64,000 bases of DNA, taken from positions 10,796,501-10,860,500 of the forward strand of contig OU015568.1 in assembly GCA_907165135.1 (NCBI GenBank), read 5' to 3'. A program made the translations under genes and the position numbers. This DNA is from Oikopleura dioica. Lineage: Eukaryota; Chordata; Appendicularia; Copelata; Oikopleuridae. Positions 44,079-56,019 of the stretch are shown here, one piece after another (the first letter of the stretch is position 1; each line of letters starts with the position of its first letter). Under the pieces are notes generated by a model. That model did no database searches. It was not told the DNA's origin and worked only from the letters and a program-made list of their open reading frames with translations.

Positions 44079-44154
44079 AGCTGTTTACGAAAAAATACGT
44101 TAATAAAAATCGTTGCTAATTTTACCCGAATATTTTTGTTTAGATTGAGCAAAC

Positions 44155-45080
44155 ATGGAAAAAAGATATAATATGAGAACAAGACGAGCGCCGCCTCAAC
44201 AACAAACCAAATATAAGCGAAATATGGCTTCAATTATAGACTTTGTAAGGCGTAGACGTAAAGAGACACAAGCTAGATTTGCCACAAATGCGCGAGAAAA
44301 TTTTGTTGCCATCAAAGACACCAACAATAGTGCTTTTGCGCTCACTCCTCAACAAATTGAATGGTTTTACCCCTCAGCAAAGAAGAAAATCAACTGGGGC
44401 TATGGCAAAGATCACATGGGAGTCGCCGCCAGAGCTGACATAAAATTTCTCAAAGAATTCATTCAAAAGCGACCAATTCCGAAAGACTACTTTGAAGAGC
44501 GAGAAAAGCAAGCCCTCATCGCAACAGATTCTCATCTACGATTCCCTCCAAGCTACTATATAAGTTGTAGTTTATTTAAATTCTTTGTTGATTTTTTGTA
44601 GAACAGCGCTGGGAAGCAACTCAAATGTACTTTAATTCAAATCAGACAAAGGGACGCCTCCCACAACACTACAATCGCTACACAATCACAGTTTTAAACG
44701 ATGTTGACTTGCCCGACCTTGTCGAAAAACTGGTGACCAATCTCAACGGAATGATTCAAATCTATCTCGACTGTTACTGTAGCGCGCTAAGCGAGGCAAC
44801 TGCAATCGACGAAATTACCGGCCAGGAATCCAAAATCGAAGTCTGCAAAATAGTTTATCCGAACATGGCGGGGAAAATCAACGATACGACCGAAATTACT
44901 GACCATATTGATCTCGAAAAATTGAGAAGCGAAGCCAAATTTGAAAATTTCACCTCTCGACTTACTCAACGAGTTTTCGAATCTCGAGAAGCTTTCCGTC
45001 AAAGCAACGTTCGTCTCAACCGAATCCTCTGCTACCAGATCACTATTAATGCTTTTCCTCCTAGCTGGAGATTTGCTTGA
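44155..45080 (+). CDS. Polinton protein of about 295 residues, unknown
   Basis: Two exons join at an intron of about 41 nt (44561-44602). The start MEKRYNMRTRRAPPQQQTKY is basic; the body is folded-looking with ALTPQQIEWFYPSAKKKINW, RYTITVLNDVDLPDLVEKL and YLDCYCSALSEATAIDE, and it ends in FPPSWRFA. Well-formed and without frame breaks, hence likely functional. A capsid-associated or replication role is possible from its place after the polymerase. No family was recognised. Confidence 0.6.
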
Positions 45081-45719
45081 AATAAAAAGACAGAAATTTA
45101 TGTTTGACAACATTTATTTTTTTTGCATAATTGGCACAGTGTTTTTATACTTTTTTTGGTGTTTTTTTTTTGTTTCGCATGCAGCACAAAAAAGCAGTGT
45201 AAAATAGTAGAAAAGAAAATGTACAGTAGTGAGCACATTAAAAGAAAACCGAAAAATATCAAAAAAGTGTGTAACAACTCCAACGTAAGCTCCCAACGTC
45301 TAATGGTAAGATGAACTTGTAGAAACAGGCTAAAACAAGTCAATCAACTCAGTCCCCTCGCGTTAGAGTCGATCGACGTTGTTCCATCAGCAAAAATAAA
45401 GGACAAAAAAACATGCGCAATAGATAATAAAAGTGTTTGCATCTCATACCTTTTCCATATTAGATAAAAACCGTTGCTAATTTTGTTTAAAGCGATGAAA
45501 AAAAAACGGACACAAAAAATATTGAAAACTCAAAATTGTAAGGCAATGCGCGCACAAACAAAGAGTATTTCCAAATAGATTACTTTTCGAAAAATCAACT
45601 AACTGACCTTTATAATGATAACCAAAAAATAATGACACGAGCGATTATACTAGATGAGAAACAAAGTAGGAGCAATAATTACTTGATCCGCGCGCGCAGT
45701 GATAACAACAAGCAAGAAA
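45081..45719. other. Convergent 3' region of Polinton genes
   Basis: About 640 bases between converging genes with no coding signal. The phrase CGTTGCTAATTTT occurs at about 45470 and also at about 44110, suggesting a shared 3' element. Confidence 0.4.
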
Positions 45720-47809
45720 TTAATTGCTCAGAAGATAATCGATCAGGTCTCCGGTGATTGAGTCACAATCGGCTGGTGCTCTTGTTTTTCCTATATTTTT
45801 TGGTAAATATTTTGAAATTATGAAAAAAGTCTTACCGTTTGATTGTGAAAGAACCGTCGAATCTTCTCTACGATGCGTTTCATCATCTGACTTTGAGACT
45901 TGTTGATCAGCTTTAGGCGGCTGATCGGCGTTTCCAGCGGCAACTCCATCAGTGCAGTTGTTATCGGATGCATTGACTGAGTGCTCATCCGTCTTGCCCG
46001 CCTGTTTTTTAGAAATGAGTGAAGATTTTTCTCCGGTGGTGATTTTTATACCCACAGAGTCGTTCTCCTTAAATATTCATGCTTGATTTTTTGAGTGATC
46101 AATTATATTTTTACCTCGACATTGTCGTAGACGGGTATCGGGTTTCGTGGACCCTTCTTTTTCGAATACATGATAAACTGCCCCGCGCTGTAATAGCCCG
46201 ATTGTTTAACCGTCTCTTTGAATTTGGCCGCTCGATTTTCGTAGTATTCAAGCAGATGTTTTTCTTTCATAAATGCGGAGATCCTATTCTCAACACAATC
46301 GCCAAAACTTCCATTCAGCACCAGCTCGCAATACAAGGCCAAACAACGGGAAATCATAGTATGGATAGTTTTATCAAATCCAGAATTGACAAAACTGCGA
46401 GCGTTGCTTTGTGCACATCTATATCTGTTTCTGGTTTCTTTATGGCGTAGAGTTTCAGCAGTGCCAATATGTTTTGTGTTTTGTAGTACTCGCTCATCCC
46501 AACACATTTGAAACGCATCCTGATACTTGTATCTTTCGTCTTCTGCCCATTCGGCGAGAAATTTTCTAATGAGAATTAGGGCAGCAACATTCGTAAATTT
46601 GTATTCGTCTCGATAAAGAAAGAGTCGATTCATTGCGCAGATAAATTTTTTTGTTCTTTGGTTCCATTCGTTAAACTCTCCAAAGTGGCGACCCAGTGGC
46701 CCATTTACTGTCGCGTTTTTCTTGATGTCGTTGGGAATCTTTTGAAAATGCGCCAAATGATCGAAACTATCGTCGTCGAGTCCTGCAAATTTTGCATCTG
46801 GATAAAGTGAGCTCCCAGCTGAATCGAGAAACATCAAGTACCGAAAAAAGTCGCTGTCAAAAAGAGACTTTGTATCAAACTCTGCATTGCCCACGAAGCC
46901 ATTTGAAACCATTTTTAATTTTGTGTCGAGATAAGTTGTGTCGCAAAGCGTCTTTAGCAGCCCCAGATAATCGTGTGTGATGTCAGTCCCAAAATGAAAA
47001 TCAACATCATCAGCGGCATTATTTTTATACGGAATAGCAGTCCTCTTTAATCGCGAGTAAAGTCGCCAGTTATTATCGTCTTTACGGCCTCCGACCTCGC
47101 AACTTCGATAAAATTTCAAGCCAAGAATAACCGTCCAAAATTCTATCTGAGCAATTTGTCCAGATCTTTGTTGAAGCTGGGGCAAAACGTAAACAGAATC
47201 AGGATTGATGATCATTTTTCCACATTTGTCAAATTTTGAACTTTTATGACAAATTCGCGTAGTAGGATGCCGCAGTTTGCAGCAAACTGCTTTTTTAATT
47301 TCAGTTTTGGAGGCCAGTGTTGGAGGATTCGGTTCAGGAACATAATTTGAAGTCATAAATCGCTCCAAAGCAGCAAATGAAAAAAAGGATCCAATTCCAG
47401 TAGACTCATTTAATCGATGTTTAATGTCCACCCAATTGAGCGCTTTTGGTTGAAATGGTTCTCCGCCTTCAACCATAAGAGGACACTGCTTGAATATACT
47501 ATATCGAGCCGTTACCAATGATTTCATATGTTGGCAATATCTGTACCAAGTGCGAAAGTGGAACGACAGCGGCTTTATTCTTTGACTCTTTCGCAGCGCG
47601 ATCGGCAAATCAGGAGACGTACTCGCAGGTCTTTTTCTTGTCGGAGAGGTGGCTTGAAAAAAAAGAAAAAATAAAAAACATTTTGCGCCGGGTTGCTTAC
47701 CTTTTGGCTTTTCAGGAATAATTTCTTTGAGTGTTTCGGCAGATGAAATACGGGTAGATAAGGCATTTTGATTGACCATTTGAAGATCAGCAGTAGTAAA
47801 AATCGGCAT
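45720..47809 (-). CDS. Large Polinton protein (about 640 residues), unknown
   Basis: Starts at 47809 (MPIFTTADLQMVNQNALSTR). An intron near 47653-47700 removes a T-rich stretch; the next exon opens with a Lys/Arg NLS-like segment (TSPTRKRPASTSPDLP) and continues for about 500 codons with a folded composition (SFFSFAALERFMTSNYVPEP, GRHFGEFNEWNQRTKKFICA, NVAALILIRKFLAEWAEDER). Introns near 46066-46110 and 45790-45835 add a hydrophilic tail (NNCTDGVAAGNADQPPKAD) ending ...DYLLSN. It is the longest intact frame of the right half. I recognise no domain; a replication or virion role is open. Confidence 0.6.
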
Positions 47810-47904
47810 TGTAGATGAAGAATCACACGTTGAAGGAGGAGCTGTACAAGATTGAGAGCTAAATTTTGAAAAAATGAAAAGAAATTGAAAGTTTAAATCT
47901 TACT

Positions 47905-48231
47905 TTAAAGAGTCGAAAAGAAATCCTCCAGTGGAATCTCGCCTCCGGTCGCTACCCACCAAATGAAGAGCACTATCAGAACCATCAGGCATGCCATTCC
48001 TATCGCTCCAGTTATGAACGCACTCGTTAATAGACCCGGCTGGAGTCGAATTAGTCTCTGCTCTTGGGGGTAAAACACTTGAGGTCGTTCCCGAGGAGTA
48101 TACGGTGGTGGTTGATCCTCCGGAAAAGTTTCTTGACTCTCGCTCGAGTTGTAATGCGAGGTCGTGTGGCCCGACCATCCACTGCGAATCGTAGATTCCG
48201 GACTCGAGCCCAGTACAGCTGGAGTTGAGGA

Positions 48232-48268
<37 letters not shown>

Positions 48269-48747
48269 CCACAAGTCATTGGAGGTGGCGGCGGTGTCAA
48301 AGTACTCGTTGAACTGCAGGAGCTCATTGTAGGTGTTGTTAGACGGATTGGAGTGATTGTTCCACTCTGACATCGATCCACCAGTATTGTTGAAACCTCG
48401 ACACCAGTTTCGCTGATTGGAGTCGTCCTCCCGCTTGTTGACGGCTCCCCCCGAGCAAAATAATTCGTCATATAGAGCAGTTGTTCCTCCCATTGAGCCT
48501 CCGGTTCCTCGTATTCCTCCGGCATGTCCATCGACAGAATCGGCTCCTCGTAAATCTCGTCTATGTAGTCCTCCTCTTTCATCAGAGCCATCTCGGGAGC
48601 TGCTTCGAGGGCATCCGTAAATGGAGTCTCGCTGTTCTCCCAAAGCGTGTTCGTCTTTATTTTCAAATTTAATAAAACAAAATTGAAATACAAATTAACC
48701 TGTGTTAGATCTGGATACTCCTGCTGTTTGTTCTGCTGACTTTCCAT
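47905..48747 (-). CDS. Polinton membrane protein with PPxY motif
   Basis: Starts at 48747 (MESQQNKQQEYPDLTQ), with a 45-nt intron soon after. A long acidic, then Ser/Thr/Pro-rich region (TLTPPPPPMTCGTSSSSSS) is followed by QPPPYTPRE, a PPxY motif of the kind that recruits NEDD4-type ligases and ESCRT factors. Near the C-terminus is one membrane helix (SAFITGAIGMACLMVLIVLF), then about 17 residues. The overlapping frame with a Gln run is a shadow. It looks like a tail-anchored or type III membrane protein of a budding particle; that role is inference. Confidence 0.6.
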
Positions 48748-48899
48748 TCTCGATGCCTTTTTAAAAAAAAAATGTTACAAATAAGTCGCTTGGATGAAAG
48801 TGTGTCTCTTTATTCAAATCTTACTTTTCATACACAGGCTGGTGTCCTGTCGGAAGGTGAGAAAAAATATCAAAAATGCTCACAGGAAAAAGGTTCAAA

Positions 48900-50580
48900 T
48901 TATTTTTTTTTCGCAGCTCTATCAGGCAAAACTCGTCTCGTGGAAGTTTGATCTCGAGCTGGTCGACGTTGCCCCTTTTTATTGCCCACTTCGTTGCTGG
49001 TGACGACTTCGGCGCTATCAGGATTTGGGGTGTTATCCTGTTGAACCTCCTCCTCCTCCGGTTGTTCGACGATGGCGGCGGCGGCGCTTAATGAAAATAG
49101 AGTAAATCACACTCATTTACTGCATACAACGTTACCTCTCTATCTCGATCACAGTCTGCGCCGTAGCATCTGCGACTTCATCCGGATGAGCCTCGTCATT
49201 CTCTTGTTCTCCATCAATCGCCATATCCAAAGGCTTTAATTACTCGTCAAAATCAAAACAAAAAAAATATCACATACCGAGATAGTCTCTTCCAAGTCTT
49301 GGCTCGACAGATTCTTGAGCTTGCTTGTCTCGCCCGCTTCTTTCAATTCGTTCACCAAATGCAAGCATCTGAGCATTTTTTTGGTGTGTGGAGTAATCAA
49401 CAAACCGTTGATTTTCTTTAGCGCCTAATTGATTTCAATTAACACGCAATTCCAAATTATGGCAATAATTACCTTTTTTGGGCTCTCGTGTGCAGTCACA
49501 ATATCCGGGCGAGTTAAATCAACATCGGAAAATGACAATTTGGGAATTGGCGAGAGCGGTACATCCTCCAAGCGAGTAGAAGAAAAATAGTTGACGATGG
49601 CGGGACCAGATGGACTTCGCGGAATTGTTGTTGTAACTTCCGATGGTGGCGGCGGCGGTGGAGGAAAAGAAGCAGGCTGCTGGATAGTCACTTTCGCCTC
49701 GACAGGAACTTGTTCTTCTATCCCTCCTTCGTAAAACGGATTTCCTCGTATCTCGGCGGGATCTTCATAAACAGGCTCTGGAACGAGACGCTCATCAACT
49801 TGTTGAACTGCGGCGTGATGTGGGTTGTCGCGAAATTGCACCCCATTTACTTGTTTCGGCGCTGGCAACAGGGGGTCCTTCTCTTCCTCAGTTCTCACAA
49901 TATTTTTGTTCTCTTTCTTTTTCTTTGATTCGGCTAAAACAACAGATTACTTTTTGATTTTTGAAAAAAAGATAAACCTTTGTAAGAATAGAGACTGCCC
50001 TCGCGATGAAACAAGTACAAATCTTCGCCTTCGTTTGGCTCCTTTTTGCAGCAAACTTCGCAAAAACAGTTCAAGTAGTTGCCGATTCCGTTTTTATGCT
50101 TTGCGCAAAAGTTGCAAATTCTCTTTCTCCAAACTTGCGGAAACTCTTTCATGCAATAAAAGAGCACAAAAAGAACAACACAAACGCAGATGATTATCGA
50201 CCAAGTGTTGTCAGATTCGGCAGCGGTCTGGATTGGCTCAGTAGTCGGTGTTTCGCTGCAAAAAATTTTTTTTGTGTTTTTAAGGTGCATCCAAAACTGA
50301 GGTGCAGTTGAAACTGAGGTGCTTTTCAATTCAAGGTGCGAAAAAAAAAATAATAAGAAAATAATATTCTTTTTTAATAAATCAAAAAACAAGCACCTTG
50401 AATCTAATCACCACCTCAACTCCAAAAGGTACCTTGATTTCAAACTTACCTAGTAACTGGAGATTTTTTCCCTGGAGCGTCTGGTTTGACTACAATTTTT
50501 TTAGTGCCCTTGTTCATCCTCCACTCGATACACTCAAGAGTGAATTCGTCTACGCCGCCCAGCCTGCACCGATTTTCCAT
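48900..50580 (-). CDS. Polinton single-pass membrane protein, multi-exon
   Basis: Starts at 50580 (MENRCRLGGVDEFTLECIEW). After a 194-nt intron (50256-50449), exon 2 has a membrane helix (WSIIICVCVVLFVLFYCM) and a Cys-rich juxtamembrane part (NFCAKHKNG, NCFCEVCCKKEP). Further exons give an acidic dileucine-type EEKDPLLP, PVYEDPAE and NPFYEGG tyrosine motifs, a seven-Pro run, then a helical and acidic end with basic tail (RRVLPDRAAKKK). All joins are in phase. The cytoplasmic part resembles signalling or sorting tails, so it may be an envelope-like or receptor-like protein. No homologue was recognised. Confidence 0.6.
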
Positions 50581-50740
50581 ATCAATTTGAGTCTAATCAA
50601 GGGCTCAATAATTTCAAAACTTTTAAGCAAAAAAAATCTAAAATTTTGAGACCTTGACCTGAACTTGTGGCAAAAGCCAGACTAGGATGATCATCGTCAA
50701 CGACATGTGACTATCCCCGTCTAAATAATTTTTCTTTGAA

Positions 50741-52023
50741 TTAAAAGTACAAGAAAAATTTTCTTTTTGAAAGGCAGTCGGCAAATTCTTGGCTTTGACT
50801 TTGTCGATTTATGTTGAATTTCTGCCAGCCGCTCCAGGTTGCAATGTCTTTGTCCATTTGTTGTGCGCCAAACTAAAAAACGGCGTTACTTTGAGAAAAA
50901 ACAAATCATCACTTACCAAGCCCATCAGAAAGCCATTTTCCGTAAATGTTTGTTTGATTATGTGTTTGATGTAAGCATCTGTTGGATCGACAATCGGATT
51001 GAGCGCGGTAATTGTAGTAATGCACTTTGGCTTGCAATCGTTCAAGCGCAAACGAATTCCAATCATAAATTTGTCAAAACCCTCTAATCGATCGTTACAG
51101 TTCATTAGACGAGCGCATGAATCGAGCACTTCCGATCGAGGTGTTGTCTTTTTACTCGAAAGCTGGATCGCTCGCCACAAAAAGGTCTCAAGTTGTCGAT
51201 CAATGCAAACACTCTGATGTCGAGATAAATCAGTCGGGGCACGATCGAAAAGAAAACGAGAGTCCATCTAAACATGAATATAAGCTTTTTTCTTCTTGCT
51301 TGATAATGTACCTGAGTAAGTAGTTGTCGTAATCTTTCACAAAATTTGGGTGGTGTTGGACTAGGCAAAAAACCCATCAATAGAAGCAATGATGCTTTTT
51401 CTTCTCCAAGAGGATCTGCTCGTGTAGGCCAAGGACAAGCTATTCGCGGCCCAACAGAACAAGCCGCCTTCAAAACTGTAAACGGATTTCCCAGTGAATT
51501 GTCGCACATGTCAATCAAGTCCCAACTTCCGTCAATAAGCTGAATCTATACAAAATTTCAAAATTTTGGCTTGTTCACGCTTACCCAAACATGAATCTTT
51601 TTTGGAATGATGATTCCAGTCAATGGCGCAGTTGTAAACTCGACAAAAAACCCGCCAATTTGATGCCACGGAATCAAATCGACTTTTTCTGAGCTTTCAA
51701 TGTAAAGGCTGCCAACCATCGGAAGAACACTGGCTATTGGGCGAATGATTTCTACGGCGCGAGGATTAACACAAGATTCGTTGACTTGTTTGCACATCAG
51801 CTGAAAAACGTTGCCGAATCGTGAATGGCAGAGAGAATTGCCAAGTCCAAGGCATTCCGTAGTGACATCGAGATATCTTTTTTTCAAAATATCCGAGGCG
51901 TCGAAGCGAGAATTTTGAGGAGTTTCATCTAAAAAGCCCTTTTTAACACAATGATGGACACGAATAAAGAGAATTACCTAAAGTTTTAGATGAAATATGA
52001 ATCAACTCGAAATACGGATCCAT
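50741..52023 (-). CDS. Polinton protein, beta-rich, possibly structural
   Basis: Starts at 52023 (MDPYFELIHISSKTL). Four introns of 39-50 nt separate exons that join in phase, giving about 380 residues that end ...KRKFFLYF. Segments such as SLCHSRFGNVFQLMCKQV, VLPMVGSLYIESSEKVDLIP, GIIIPKKIHVWV and LNDCKPKCITTITALNPIVD are beta-strand-like with scattered cysteines. Length and composition would suit a minor capsid protein, but there is no diagnostic motif; unknown is the safer call. An alternative first exon upstream cannot be excluded. Confidence 0.55.
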
Positions 52024-52248
52024 AGAAGCAAAACTTGTTTTGTGCTTTAACTGTAATCGACGTCTTGGCGGAGTTTGCGGTCTTTCTAAACGAACTTGAG
52101 TCTTTTCTCGACACGCTCAATTACTTTTTGCTCGCTGAAATTGTGATTCCTTCACACGCGAAAAATTACGTCCCATTCAGGCTAAAACAAAATAATCAAC
52201 CCTGTGTCCTGTTTCAGTAGTAAAGTAGCTCAAAGGTGAAGACAAAAT

Positions 52249-53182
52249 TCAAGTGTTTTTCGTCTTGAGTTCTTCAACAACTTTCTTGAAGTTTTCTCGA
52301 GCCTTGACGGGAGTAGTGGCTAAAAAGAATTGATTACACTCAATTTAAAAATAAAAAAGTTACCTTCTGGAGTGAAGAAGCGAGTTTCCTCTTCTTCGTT
52401 TTCGACTTCCAAAATTCGAGGAATTGGTGGAGCGGGTCGTCGAGGTCGAAGTCTTGGCACTGGAAGCTCATCGTCGAAGAGCAACTGGCGTCGAGACGGC
52501 CCAGCAATCGCCATTGGCGAAATTGTTCGCACTCGCAAGGAAGGTTTCTGCCGAGGCTTGTTTGGAGATCGAGCAAACGCAAATCCTCCGGTGTAGTCGC
52601 CTACATTTCCGCAAATTTGCACTCCAACATCGGAAGTAGCCACGGCTGAACACAATAATTTAAAGCGATCTCACTTGAACTAGAATTACCTCCAACTCCT
52701 TTAGCAATAGTCTTGGCGACGGAAAACGCCTGGCTAATCACAGACTTCTTCTTTTTGGGCTCGGGCGATTCAGGCGGTGTTCGAAAAAGCGACTCTCGGC
52801 GCAAAGGTGCTTCTGGCTCAGCTGGTGGAGGAGCGAACTGAGGGATCGGAGGAAGAGGTCGCGCGAGCACTTGAATATGAAATTAACTCAACTCATTTTT
52901 TGAATTTTTAATACTTTTGTTGGCTTCTTTCTCGAGCAAAGAAACTGCCGCTGTTTTGGCCTTCTTGCCCGCCTTTCGTGCCGCTTTGACGATTTTTCGT
53001 CGGCTAAATTTGATATTTAATATAAACTGATTCATAGTGCTAAAATACCCTTTCTCGATGAATCCGGGGGTCATTTTTGAAGCCGAAGTCGATTGTTGAG
53101 TATCAGCGTAAAGCCTCTTGCGATTCTTCTCGGCGATTCGAGGACTTCGCCTCGGAACTGGTGGAGGAGCTGCGCCAGACAT
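52249..53182 (-). CDS. Polinton basic, Pro-rich protein
   Basis: Starts at 53182 (MSGAAPPPVPRRSPRIAEKN). Five exons with 44-46-nt introns join in phase: a basic helix (RRKIVKAARKAGKKAKTAA), Pro-rich stretch (ARPLPPIPQFAPPPAEPEAP), KKKKSVISQAFSVAKTIAKG, a short folded part (SDVGVQICGNVGDYTGGFAF), then Arg/Pro-rich (RLRPRRPAPPIPRI) and an acidic end. High charge and many PxxP motifs suggest a DNA-binding virion or adaptor protein. Not recognised. Confidence 0.55.
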
Positions 53183-53400
53183 TTTACACTGAGCCTTCTA
53201 TAAAATTTAAAGAGATTAAATTTTTTCCCTACAAATTTAATAAAGGCCAAATTATGCAATTAACAATGAGAAGAAGGTTGTTGGAACTTGAGCGGAAATA
53301 AAGGCAGATACCGAGTAAAAGTTTAGAGGTAAAGTTAAGAGAGTAAGTTTTTTAGAGGTAAAAATTTCAGAGCCGAATTAAAACTATTTTTTTCAATGAA

Positions 53401-54282
53401 TTAACAACCCTTTCGCTTGCCGAGCTCAAAAAGATCAGGCTGGATGGGTTGATTGTCCACATAAACTGTGGATCCAAGCTCGCTGGAAGACTCTTCGCCC
53501 ATCAATTGCCCATCGTAACGATTGATTGGAATATCTTCCTCGCATCGAATGTATCCCTGAAGTGGCGGATCCACATCATGAACGGTGAAGGTGCGAGTTG
53601 TGTGGATCGTCATTCTGGGGTGAGAGCCGTAAACCGCATTCTCTGGAGGGTTCAAAGTGATGAGCCCAGTGTGTCCAAGTCCCGTCACTCGATACTGATT
53701 GTAGAGTGCCTAAAAAAATTTAATTTTGAACAAAAAAGGATCAAAAGTTTACCTCGTAATGGGGTCGCTTTCGAGGTCGAGACTGGAATGCAGCAAGAGC
53801 CGGAGCTGAGGGTGTAGGCTTCTCCGACGCAGTCTTTTTAGCTACAAGATTTGTAGCGACTTGCGGCGGGGCAGGAGGCAAGATCGTCGAGTATGTCGAT
53901 GGATCTGCAAGAACAACTCCTGTCTTTACATGCGGGGCAAAAGCCGCAAGCGCTGGTGGTTGAGCCGCTGCGGGAGTAGAATCGCCAGCATCAGAGTTGT
54001 CCAAAGTTTTCTTTTGTGCCTTTGGAGAGCCAAAAGGAGAACTATTGGAGTGTATGGTCGGCAGCACCTAAACAAAGACGTCAATTTTTTTCAGCGCTCT
54101 TTTAAACTAACCTGCATCTGTCGAGGACCAAATCGACCACCCCGGTTAAAGTTGCCGCCAAAAGAAGCACGGGGCTTGTACGCTCCAGGAGAAGGCTTGG
54201 CTCGCGGTGGAATTGGCTTCCAGTAATCTTCATCTTCGCTGTCAGAAGACACAGAAACCCGTTTTTGGCTATTTTTTTTCAT
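53401..54282 (-). CDS. Polinton protein with disordered N-terminus and compact C-terminal domain
   Basis: Starts at 54282 (MKKNSQKRVSVSSDSEDEDY). Three exons join through 43-44-nt introns. The first part is Ser/Asp then Gly/Arg-rich (GGNFNRGGRFGPR), the middle Ala/Pro-rich (PALAAFAPHVK), and the last exon is a neat beta-rich segment (GHTGLITLNPPENAVYGSH, TFTVHDVDPPLQGYIRC) ending in KRKGC. Unknown function. Confidence 0.55.
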
Positions 54283-54679
54283 TTTTTTCGATTATCTAAA
54301 AAGTTAAAACATTTACAAAAAATCAAAGAAATATATTCCAGTGCTGACAGGTGAGAGAAAGAGGCTTGTTATGAACCTTGGGACAAATATTTCAATGGAA
54401 CTTTTAAAACGCGATCTGCGCGTCAAGTAAACTTGACAGATAGAAAAGAAACGCAACTAGCAGGCTAGCAAGTTAACAAAACTAAGCTAAAGAGATAAAC
54501 TTATCTAACAAAGAAAGACGCAACTGGCAAGGACAAGAGTCCTAGAAAGAGAGAGAAGGCTAGAAAAAAAGGCTAAATAAAGCGCAGCCTAGATCAAAAA
54601 TTAAAAATCAAAAATATACGAGGAATGGTGTCTTCGTAACGGCAAAAGTTCCTAAATAAGCAATAAGCTAAACCCTTTT

Positions 54680-55573
54680 TTATGAAAACTTACAGATAAA
54701 AACGGCGGCTTCCATGGCATCTTGGAACTGAGCAATCGCACCTGATCCCTCTTCAATGGCGTCAATGGCGTCTTGAAGATTTGTTGGCGGCTCTGGAACA
54801 TTGTCTTCTTCTCCAGATCCAGATCCTTCTCCAGCAATGTCAGGGTAGAGCTCAGCCATCTTGCGACGAATGTCACTTGTAGTAGATCCCAAGCTCGAGT
54901 AGGAGATTGAATCTAAATAAACAAATTAGCGCTGTTGCGCGAAGCGCGCCACTTACCATCACTAGCCAATGGGGTGACTGAAGAAAAAGACTCGGGAGAA
55001 GCTGGCTCTGACTCTGGAGAAGAAGCTGGAGCGTATGGAGGTGGAGGAGTCTTGGCCATGATGCTTTCTGGGCCAGGTACTTTTGGGTCGGTAGATCGTC
55101 CGCTGCGCCCACGACTTCGACTTCGACTTCGACTTCGAGTAGAGCTTGGAGTCGACTGGGCTAAAATCAAAATTAGAAAAGGATTAATAAATTTTTTATT
55201 ACCGAAGATTTCGTCTTCGTCGCTGGATCGGACGATTCGATTGGCGGTCAGATTGGCGGGGATTTCGGGCGTCGAGGTTTCCGGAGTATTGCAGAACGGC
55301 TGTAACTGCCGCAGGCTTGTAGACAAAACGATCCAAAGGGAAGCGCCCATAACAATTGCGCCAACTGCAAGAACCACGTTCTTCCAGAAGTTGCTGCATT
55401 GGCTTGCCTTCGATCGTTTTGTCTGAATAAAATGCGTCAAAAGTATTCAATAAAAGAAAACAACTCACCTCCAAAACGTAGCCACTGTTCTCCGCAAGAA
55501 CAGCGAAAGCATTCGGGTACGCTTTCGCCAACTTGGAAAGCTGCATTATTTCCGAAGGGCCAGTCGTGTTCAT
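54680..55573 (-). CDS. Polinton membrane protein with RS repeats and PPxY motif
   Basis: Starts at 55573 (MNTTGPSEIMQLSKLAKAY). After a short intron comes a membrane helix (FWKNVVLAVGAIVMGASLWI). The next exon has SR dipeptides (TRSRSRSRSRGRSGRS) and PPPPYAPA, a PPxY-type motif; the last is acidic (GEGSGSGEEDNVPEPP). Read straight, it ends CKFS at 54680; if the GTAAGT at about 54693 is used, the stop codon is formed across the splice (T|GA). With 47905-48747 it is the second element protein that joins a membrane helix to a PPxY motif. Confidence 0.55.
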
Positions 55574-55684
55574 TGACTCGCTCTGCGACCTTATTAAAAA
55601 GTAAATCTCTATTAAAAGAAAATCTCTAAATCTTACATTTCGAATGCGAGCAGGAATTCCTCAACTTGTCCTAAAGACTGTCCG

Positions 55685-56019
55685 ATGCTTCGATTCGCAG
55701 GAAATGCGATTGATGTGCTCGACAATATTGTGGCGAAGCTCACCAACGCTAATCCAGAGTTCGCCGGCATCTCCGGCGCCCTTTTTTACGCTCCAACCCC
55801 GCCTATCTGAATACCTCGGTTATCAAAGCCAGCCCGTCCGGTGGGTTATCAAAAACACAGCGCGAAATTAAAAAGAATCAGTTCGATAGTCGCAGCAAAA
55901 GGGTTTTTTCTCTTTCCCAGCAAAAATATTCTCTTTTTACTGAATCGGCGCTTGGTAAATTGCGAAATGAAAAAGGAGTGGCGCGATCCAGATGCCACGA
56001 ATGTGACTTCTGGAAATGA
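55685..56019 (+). CDS. Small plus-strand Polinton ORF, frame change
   Basis: From ATG 55685 (MLRFAGNAIDVLDNIVAKL) the frame reads well to about 55800, then a coherent reading continues in another frame (SPSGGLSKTQREIKKNQFD) to TGA 56019. The switch lies at the CCCC run near 55797. It is divergent from the 55573 gene with about 110 bases between starts. Unknown function; may be broken in this copy. Confidence 0.4.

Noticed and set aside
47900-48643. Long minus frame with a Gln run overlapping the PPxY membrane protein
   Set aside because: Low-complexity shadow of the Ser run in the true frame. The other frame has the membrane helix and a consistent start and intron.
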